From Thiodiazotropha sp050305635 (GTDB lineage: Bacteria; Pseudomonadota; Gammaproteobacteria; Chromatiales; Chromatiaceae), in NCBI GenBank assembly GCA_050305635.1, contig JBNLFS010000111.1:16176-80175 (forward strand): a stretch of 64,000 nt of DNA, in the 5' to 3' direction. Below the pieces are notes generated by a model that did not search any database, was not told where the DNA came from, and saw nothing but the letters and a program-made list of their open reading frames with translations. Below, in pieces: positions 58,031 to 64,000 of the stretch. The stretch's first letter is position 1. Every line of letters begins with the position of its first letter. A program made the translations under genes and the position numbers.

Positions 58031-60118
58031 ATGCGACTTACAGCGCTGTCACTGGCCATTACGGCACTCCTGAGCGGTCAGGCCCTTCACGCCGAGAATC
58101 AAACCGAAAACCTGAATGAAGTGATCGTGGAAGGGGAGGCTGAAACCACCCCCGCGGTAACCCTGCTGCCGTTGCAGGGAGCCGATCTGGGGATGCCCGC
58201 GGACGCCGCGGATCTTCTTCGCGACATCAACGGCGTATCCGGCGTGCGCATGGGCGGGCACGGTATCGACCCGATCATCCGGGGACAGAGTCAGACCCGA
58301 CTGAATGTACTCATGGACGGCGCCTACATACACGGAGGCTGCCCCAACCGCATGGATCCCCCCACGGCCTATTCCGCCATGGAAAGCTATGACAGCGTCA
58401 CAGTGATCAAGGGTTCCCAGACTGTTCTTTACGGGGGCGGCGGCAGCGGTGGCACGGTCCTGTTCGAGCGTAAGCCTCCGCAGTTCGAACCCGGCAAGAA
58501 CTACCTTGGGAGCGTCAACGCGGGCTACAAAGGCAATTCCGAAACCAAGGAGTTTTCAGCGGATGCTGCAGCCGGCTCCTCGATGGGTTACATCCGGGGT
58601 GTCGTGGGTTACCAGGATGCGGATAATTACGAAGACGGTGATGGCAACGAAGTCCGTTCCGCGTACACCAACAAGTCCGGCAATCTGATCCTGGGTTATA
58701 CCCCGGATCGAAACAAAAACCTGGAACTGAATCTCGAGGCGACCCGTGAGGACGATGTGCTCTACGCGGGGGCCGGCATGGACGCCCCGTACAGTGACTC
58801 GGACAATGTGCGTTTGAAATACGATCAGCGCGATGCTCTGGGGCCCCTGTCCGGTTTCAAGGCGGAGCTCTACTCCTCCAAAGTGGAGCATCTGATGGAC
58901 AACTACTCCCTGAGAACCCTCACAGCTCCCATGCGCATGAGTGTTCCGACCACCTCCGATACGCTCGGTGGTCGGGTCCTGGGTGATCTCACCTTGGGTC
59001 AGGCCGTGCTTACTCTGGGCATCGACTATCAGGACAACGAGCGTGACGCCGATCGTTTTACCGGCATGCCGAATAGGGATCCGACCACTCTTCAGTCGAT
59101 CATGTGGCCCGGAGCGGAGCTGGAGCAAACCGGCCTGTTCGCGGAAGTCTCCGTGCCGGTTGCGAATCTGGATCGGGTCAAGGCGGGATTGCGCTATGAC
59201 CAGGTGAAGGCCTCGATTTCCCGGGGCGATGAAAAGCCGGCGCTGGGACCGAGCCCGACCCCCAACAACCTTTACGCCCTGTATTATGCCGAATCATCGG
59301 ACAGCAAGACCGAGGATAACGTCGGCGGTTTCCTGCAGTATGAACACGCCATCGGTGATGGCACTCTATACACCGGGATCAGCCGTTCGGTACGGACGGC
59401 CGACGCCACGGAACGCTACCTGGCCAGTTTTGCGCGCAACATGACGACCGGTGTGGACACCAGCTGGGTGGGTAACCCGGAGCTGGAGCCTGAGAAACAT
59501 CATCAGATCGAAGCCGGGTTCAAATGGAACGCGACGACCTGGTCGAGCGATGTGGCGGTCTACTACAACGATGTCAGCGATTACATTTTGCGGGATCGGG
59601 CCCGTGGTCAGGATGGCGTGCTGGTTTCCAACGGAACCGCCACCATCTATCGCAACGTGGATGCGGAGTTCTACGGCATCGAGTGGGAGGCCGCGTATCA
59701 GATCACCCAATCCCTGAAAACCCATGCTGGATTGGCCTATGTGCATGCGGACAACACCACGGATGATCGGCCTTTGGCGCAGATCGCTCCTCTGGAAGCG
59801 ACGCTGGGTCTTTCTTACGCGACCGGGGCCTGGGATCTCGGTGGCACCGTTCGGGCCAATGCCAAGCAGACCCGTGCGGATCTGGAGGAGGGCAGTGGTG
59901 AGGATGTACGGGAGTCGCCCGGTTGGGGCGTGATCGATCTGTACGGCGCCTATGACATCAACAAGAGTGCCCAGGTCAGCTTCGGCATCGACAACCTGCT
60001 CGATAAGACCTATGCCTATCACGTCAATCGGGCCAATGCGGATCCGTTCAATCCGGAAGCCATCCAGGTCAACGAGCCCGGACGGGAGATCTGGCTCAAG
60101 GGTGGCATTCGTTTCTGA
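58031..60118 (+). CDS. TonB-dependent receptor, OprC/NosA-type copper receptor
   Basis: A 695-residue outer-membrane receptor with signal peptide (about 1-21), a TonB-box-like EVIVEGE, plug domain with PIIRGQSQTRLNVLMDG and a 22-strand barrel ending in an aromatic residue (GGIRF). The plug contains HGGCPNRMDPPTAY (Cys about 104, Met about 108), the CxxxM copper-binding motif of OprC and NosA. OprC binds Cu(I) through these residues. It lies 155 bases after the TonB2-type operon in the same direction, so the operon likely serves it. No Fur box was found upstream, consistent with a non-iron ligand, though this is weak evidence. Confidence 0.9.
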   Translation: MRLTALSLAITALLSGQALHAENQTENLNEVIVEGEAETTPAVTLLPLQGADLGMPADAADLLRDINGVSGVRMGGHGIDPIIRGQSQTRLNVLMDGAYIHGGCPNRMDPPTAYSAMESYDSVTVIKGSQTVLYGGGGSGGTVLFERKPPQFEPGKNYLGSVNAGYKGNSETKEFSADAAAGSSMGYIRGVVGYQDADNYEDGDGNEVRSAYTNKSGNLILGYTPDRNKNLELNLEATREDDVLYAGAGMDAPYSDSDNVRLKYDQRDALGPLSGFKAELYSSKVEHLMDNYSLRTLTAPMRMSVPTTSDTLGGRVLGDLTLGQAVLTLGIDYQDNERDADRFTGMPNRDPTTLQSIMWPGAELEQTGLFAEVSVPVANLDRVKAGLRYDQVKASISRGDEKPALGPSPTPNNLYALYYAESSDSKTEDNVGGFLQYEHAIGDGTLYTGISRSVRTADATERYLASFARNMTTGVDTSWVGNPELEPEKHHQIEAGFKWNATTWSSDVAVYYNDVSDYILRDRARGQDGVLVSNGTATIYRNVDAEFYGIEWEAAYQITQSLKTHAGLAYVHADNTTDDRPLAQIAPLEATLGLSYATGAWDLGGTVRANAKQTRADLEEGSGEDVRESPGWGVIDLYGAYDINKSAQVSFGIDNLLDKTYAYHVNRANADPFNPEAIQVNEPGREIWLKGGIRF

Positions 60119-60206
60119 TCATCCAATCAGCGGTTCCAGAGTTCAACCGGACAATCTTCGCGGGCTGTCTCTGGATAGGTGATCAGAACCTCAGGACTCG
60201 TGATCG

Positions 60207-60237
60207 GTGCGTTCCCATGCAGGGTATGGGAACGCAC
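60207..60237 (+). terminator. Perfect 12-bp hairpin after the copper receptor gene
   Basis: GTGCGTTCCCAT / ATGGGAACGCAC, all twelve positions paired, with a 7-base loop. It is 89 bases after the receptor stop. There is no T-run, but this is the longest perfect stem in the window and probably ends or stabilises the receptor transcript. The rest of the gap 60119-60471 shows no other gene. Confidence 0.6.
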
Positions 60238-60471
60238 TGCACGAATGACTTGGAAATCATCTGAGCAAGAAGATCCGATTGCCTGAGTGCAAGTTAAAGA
60301 TTCTGCCCGTCTGTGAATCCCTCCGCCCCTTTACCCCTGCGCTCATCACCTAGGTGGATTGACCGCGCAGTACCCGTGATCATGCGTCGTCATAACGTGC
60401 GCTCTGTACGTGTTATGCGGGAAAATACTACAATCCCGATCCACCGGCGTACGCATCGCAAACGGTTCAAG

Positions 60472-61364
60472 ATGGCACTCCCCTCCAAGATAACATCGAC
60501 CTCACATCCCCTGTTTTGGGGGGCCATGGCAATCGTCTTCGCCAGTGTACTGCTGGCAGTCATGGATGGTGTGGGAAAGTGGTTGATGCAGGATTTGCCC
60601 ATGCTTCAGGTGGTTTGGGCCCGATACTTTTTCACACCCTCACGGTCGGGACGGTGTTTTCACTTCGCGGCGGGGTCGGCTTTGTGCGTCCCCGCAGACC
60701 TTGGCTGCAACTGGTACGCGCGTCATGCCTGATGGGGGTGACACTCAGTCTTTACTGGGCGATCCAGACTGTTTCACTGGCTGACGCGACGGCTATCGTA
60801 TTTTTTGCCCCGGTACTGGTGACCCTGCTGGCTGGGTTCCTGTTGAAGGAGCCTGTCGGGATTCCTGAGTGGCTGGCAGTAGGCCTTGGGTTTATCGGTG
60901 TACTGTTTATTGTGCGTCCAGGTTTTCGTGAACCCGATCCTGCGCTGTTGCTGGCCTGCCTGGCGGCCGTATGCCTTGCCTGCTACTTCGTCATGACCCG
61001 TGCCCTGAAGGGATATGACAGTGAACAAACCACGCTATTCCATACCACCCTGACCGGGGCTGTGATTTTAACCCTGTTGTTGCCTCTCTGGTGGCTGACA
61101 CCCAGTAGTTCCCAATGGTTCTTCCTGGTGGTCATGGGCGTTCTGGGTGCCACGGGACATTTTCTATTGGTTAAGGCATTTCATATGGCATCCGCCTCAT
61201 TGCTGTCTCCATACCTGAATGCCCAACTCGTCGCGGCAGCGGTCATCAGCATGGTGTTTTTCGACGATGCCTTGGAATGGCCTTTTTATCTCGGTTCTTG
61301 TCTGATCGTGGGGGCCGGGCTCTTGGTTTGGGCGCATCAGGCGCTGATGTCCCGGGTAAAATGA
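60472..61364 (+). pseudogene. EamA/DMT-superfamily transporter, split by a frameshift
   Basis: Two frames together encode one DMT permease with ten helices. Frame 1 starts at ATG 60472 and runs through helix 1 to MLQVVWARYFF; the homology then continues in another frame as HTLTVGTVFSLRGG up to the stop at 61364. The junction is at TACTTTTTCACACC (T-run at 60628-60632): one more T would restore FFHTL. This could be a true one-base deletion, a sequencing error in a homopolymer, or slippage, but the T5 run is short for efficient slippage. EamA proteins export amino acids or metabolites. Everything after the junction appears intact, so the defect is recent or artefactual. Confidence 0.85.
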
Positions 61365-61572
61365 ACCATACGACCCGCTCCCTGGAATTTACGAATCCGC
61401 ACGGGTAATTGCGGGAGTCGATGGCGTGTCGTTCGACTGGCAACGATCCGAATCGGTTCATTTCGTCATGGCCGTGGACCGGCCGATCCGCTTCTTACAG
61501 CAAACCTTCGCCCTGTATTACAGCATTCAGTTCGCCGAGGGCGAACTGCTGACATACTCATCGAAGTGGTGA
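61365..61572 (+). other. Possible gene remnant after EamA gene
   Basis: A frame without stops runs from just after the EamA stop to TGA 61570-61572 and reads convincingly as protein (for example SFDWQRSESVHFVMAVDRP and QQTFALYYSIQFAEGELL). It has no credible start at its left end; ATG 61468 would give only 34 residues. It may be the C-terminal end of a decayed gene, a small gene with a non-standard start, or chance. No family is recognised. Confidence 0.3.
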
Positions 61573-61618
61573 CGGGTAAGCAAAATGCCCGACCGAATTC
61601 ACTGTTTGAACAATCGTT

Positions 61619-61906
61619 CTACTTCAACACGTCATCGATAAACTTCTCGCATTCGAGCCAGTCATCAACGTCATAGCCCGGTTCGAAGTTTCGGGCTTCG
61701 GCCCGGTAATAAGCCATGGTGGCGATCATTTCGTAGCGTTCCCGCGGACTGACCTTGGGTTTGGACCGTGATGCCGGTTTGGCCGTACTCTTTTTGGCAA
61801 CCGTCTTCTTGGTGGCGGCTTTTTTCTTTGCAACGGCTTTTTTCTTGCTCGCTGTTTTCTTTTGGGTGATTTTCTTCTCGGTTTCGTCTTCCGCTTTCTT
61901 AACCAC
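61619..61906 (-). CDS. Lysine-rich DUF2934 protein (histone H1-like N-terminus)
   Basis: A 95-residue basic protein. Residues about 1-50 are almost entirely Lys, Ala, Thr and Val in repeated KKKA/KKT units, like bacterial histone H1-type (AlgP/HctB) tails. Residues about 52-95 form a DUF2934 domain (RERYEMIATMAYYRAEARNF, then GYDVDDWLECEKFI). The start is GTG 61904-61906, with GGGAG seven bases upstream. A nucleic-acid-binding role is plausible for the tail, but is inferred from composition only. Confidence 0.82.
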   Translation of the reverse strand: MVKKAEDETEKKITQKKTASKKKAVAKKKAATKKTVAKKSTAKPASRSKPKVSPRERYEMIATMAYYRAEARNFEPGYDVDDWLECEKFIDDVLK

Positions 61907-62210
61907 TGCTCAACTCCCTCATCAATTGGTATTAATAATCTGATATGCCGACGTGCACAGCACCTCGGTTAATGCTGATTTATAGTGTCTCGAATGGCAG
62001 ATGTCCAGTTCAGGATTTGTGGGATTGGATTCTTGGCCCATAAGGCGCAATCGAAGATGAATTTTGCGTCAAAGGCTGCTTAAACCCGTACGCCAGAATG
62101 GTTCGATCAAGGCCTCGAAAAAGTGCATCCGCACCAACTCTGCCCGGTTGTTGGTGCAGCTTGCATGGATTTGGGTCGTAACCTGTTGCAGTATGGAACA
62201 CGACACGGGT
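61907..62210. other. Non-coding gap between DUF2934 gene and pgm
   Basis: A 304-base stretch with no convincing gene; the open frames here are short and lack homology features. A pgm-direction hairpin GCACCAAC / GTTGGTGC lies at 62131-62157 with an 11-base loop, and on the minus strand a TTTTT run follows about eight bases later, fitting a terminator for the leftward pgm transcript. The AT-rich part near 61920-61990 is a likely promoter region for the DUF2934 gene but no clear hexamers were fixed. Confidence 0.4.
62131..62157 (-). terminator. Hairpin downstream of pgm
   Basis: Eight-pair stem GCACCAAC / GTTGGTGC followed on the minus strand by GGATGCAC and then five T residues. It is 53 bases after the pgm stop. 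Confidence 0.5.
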
Positions 62211-63845
62211 TCAGGTGATGACCGTGGGTGCGCTGCGTCCGGTTCTTTGTTCAATTTCCGCCAGATCCTGGGCGATCGTCACCAGTCCACCCATGACCTT
62301 TTCAGTAGCTTCCATCTGCTTGTTCGGATCCGGTTCATAGGCCTCGAGGTAGACACGCAGCGTCGCGCCCTGGGTGCCGGTACCGGAGAGCCGGTAGACA
62401 ATGCGCGATCCGTCGGTAAAACCGATACGAATGCCCTGGTTGTCCGAGCGACTGCCATCAACCGGATCGGTATAGGCAAAATTGTCCGCGTATTCCACCG
62501 AGTAAGCACCCAGGGTCTTACCCGGTAAGTCCGTGAGACGATCTTCCAAGGCCTGCATCAATCCCTGGGCAGCGACCTGATCAATCGCCTCATAATCGTA
62601 TCGGGTGTAGTAGTTGCGTCCGTAGGCTTTCCAGTGATCGCGCAGGATGTTCTCGACGGGTTGCTGTTTCAGTGCCAGCAGATTGAGCCAGAACAGCACG
62701 GCCCAGAGTCCGTCTTTTTCGCGAATGTGATCCGATCCCGTACCAAAGCTCTCTTCACCACATAGGGTGATTTTGCCCGCATCGAGGAGATTGCCGAAGA
62801 ACTTCCAGCCGGTTGGGGTCTCAAAACACTCCAACCCCAGGCGGGCGGCGACCCGGTCGGCGGCTTGGCTGGTTGGCATTGAACGTGCGACGCCACTGAT
62901 GCCGTTGGAATAGCCTTTGATCAGGTGCGCATTGGCGGCCATCACCGCAAGACTGTCGCTGGGTGTGACAAAGAAATCGTGACCCAGGATCATGTTACGG
63001 TCGCCGTCGCCATCGGAAGCTGCGCCGAAATCGACCCCCTGGGGACCGCTGGTCAATTCCACCAGTTCGTGGGCATGCACCAGGTTCGGATCCGGATGGC
63101 CTCCGCCGAAATCCACTTTTGGTATTCCATTGATGACCGTGCCCGGTTCCGCGCCGAGACGCTCTTCAAGGATGTGTTTGGCGTAGGGTCCGGTCACTGC
63201 ATGCATGGCGTCGAAGCGCATACTGAACGCACCGGAGTTGAACAATTGGTGGATGCGGTCAAAATCAAACAGCCGGGCCATGAGATCGGCATAATCCTTG
63301 ACCGAGTCGATGACCTGGACCGTCATTTCACCCAGTTGCTGGTTTCCGATGTGACTCAGGTTCAGGTCCCCGGTCTGGGCGATTCGATATTCCGTGAGGG
63401 TTTTTGTACGTGCGAAAATTGCCTCGGTGACGGATTCCGGAGCTGGCCCCCCGTTCGGTGTATTGAACTTGATGCCGAAATCCTCCTCCGGCCCTCCCGG
63501 GTTGTGACTGGCGGAGAGTATGATGCCGCCGTTGGCCCTGTACTTGCGGATCAAACAGGATGCGGCCGGGGTGGAGAGTAGACCCTCACGTCCCACCAGC
63601 ACCCGGGCGATGCCGTGGGCCGCCGCCATTCTGAGTATGATCTGAATCGCTTCTAGATTGTAGTAACGACCGTCCCCGCCCAGCACCAGAACGCCCCCTC
63701 TCAGATCGCTCTGGGTATCGAAGATCGCCTGTACGAAATTCTCCAGATAGTGAGGTGTTTGAAACACCTTGACTTTTTTTCTCAAACCGGAGGTTCCGGG
63801 GCGCTGATCGTTAAAGGCTTGGGTTGCTTGGGTGGTGATTTCCAT
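62211..63845 (-). CDS. pgm: Phosphoglucomutase (alpha-D-glucose phosphate-specific)
   Basis: Interconverts glucose 1-phosphate and glucose 6-phosphate for glycogen and envelope sugar synthesis. ATG 63845 gives 544 residues, the normal size, and the opening QRPGTSGLRKKVKVFQTPHY matches the family. The phosphoserine loop is SASHNPGG (Ser about 113), the metal site DGDGDR (278-283) and the sugar-recognition motif GEESFGTGSDH is present. An upstream TTG at 63893 would add 16 unsupported residues. It is the last gene before the window edge; the 155 bases to 64000 show no further coding evidence. Confidence 0.95.
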   Translation of the reverse strand: MEITTQATQAFNDQRPGTSGLRKKVKVFQTPHYLENFVQAIFDTQSDLRGGVLVLGGDGRYYNLEAIQIILRMAAAHGIARVLVGREGLLSTPAASCLIRKYRANGGIILSASHNPGGPEEDFGIKFNTPNGGPAPESVTEAIFARTKTLTEYRIAQTGDLNLSHIGNQQLGEMTVQVIDSVKDYADLMARLFDFDRIHQLFNSGAFSMRFDAMHAVTGPYAKHILEERLGAEPGTVINGIPKVDFGGGHPDPNLVHAHELVELTSGPQGVDFGAASDGDGDRNMILGHDFFVTPSDSLAVMAANAHLIKGYSNGISGVARSMPTSQAADRVAARLGLECFETPTGWKFFGNLLDAGKITLCGEESFGTGSDHIREKDGLWAVLFWLNLLALKQQPVENILRDHWKAYGRNYYTRYDYEAIDQVAAQGLMQALEDRLTDLPGKTLGAYSVEYADNFAYTDPVDGSRSDNQGIRIGFTDGSRIVYRLSGTGTQGATLRVYLEAYEPDPNKQMEATEKVMGGLVTIAQDLAEIEQRTGRSAPTVIT

Positions 63846-64000
63846 GGTACTCGGTGCTGATCGTGAGTTGTTTGGAGTCGATGTACTATTCAACCATACC
63901 TGCCCGGTTGAGTTGAAGTGACAAATCAGGAGGCTGTCGCCCCGAGTGGGGCTATCTCACTGTTCTGTGCGACAAATAACTTCTCCTGTGTTTTTACCGT

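Noticed and set aside
62064..62528. 154-codon frame on the plus strand overlapping the end of pgm
   Set aside because: Most of it is antisense to pgm; no independent homology features.

Overview
The window reads as chromosomal DNA of a gammaproteobacterium with moderately high GC. The strongest clue is the order rsgA, orn, queG, nnr, tsaE, amiB, mutL, miaA, hfq, hflX, hflK, hflC, DUF2065, purA, which is the well-known Escherichia coli arrangement with a few lineage-specific insertions. A separate hisZ (absent from enterics), an endonuclease-type mutL, a methionine-free small cytochrome c and a Vibrio-style TonB2/TtpC energy system point to a free-living or symbiotic lineage such as the Chromatiales/Sedimenticolaceae sulfur oxidisers. 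That placement is inference. No rRNA, tRNA, CRISPR array, prophage, transposase gene or replication origin was seen.

Layout: 1-2.1 kb holds the 3' part of aspS, a 139-bp palindromic repeat and nudB. 2.2-6.3 kb holds a DUF302 gene, a leftward SDR-DoxX/DUF2269/DUF4166 operon, and a divergent Nudix (DUF4743) gene behind a conspicuous 24-bp dyad operator. 6.5-14.4 kb holds prc, gshA, metZ, a conserved small gene, a TPR gene, hemF and a DUF938 methyltransferase. 14.5-17.7 kb holds a glycine-zipper protein and a PepSY/response regulator/PhoQ-like kinase group, abutting a leftward rsgA, cytochrome c and M48 protease cluster. 20.4-37 kb is the RNA-modification, wall, repair and hfq supercluster ending in hisZ and purA. 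37-46.4 kb holds pabB, an RDD membrane protein, a PilZ protein, a second copy of the repeat, a FixL-type kinase with a FixJ-type regulator, an MFS transporter and cmoA-cmoB. 46.5-52.8 kb holds a low-GC secreted protein of unknown function, OsmC, a lipoamide dehydrogenase-like flavoprotein, a small secreted protein and glcD-glcE without glcF.

53-60.1 kb is a compact six-gene TonB2-type operon (DUF3450, TtpC, ExbB, ExbD, TonB, TPR) followed by a TonB-dependent receptor carrying the CxxxM copper motif of OprC/NosA. The arrangement suggests a copper-acquisition module with its own energiser. 60.4-64 kb holds a DMT/EamA transporter split by a one-base frameshift, a possible gene remnant, a lysine-rich DUF2934 protein and pgm.

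Points most worth a second look are the dyad operator at 5.27 kb, the two copies of a whole-element palindromic repeat (one possibly supplying the aspS stop codon), the dedicated TonB/copper-receptor module, the frameshifted EamA gene, the unexplained structured leader ending in an intrinsic terminator before the DUF2065 gene, and the low-GC orphan secreted protein.
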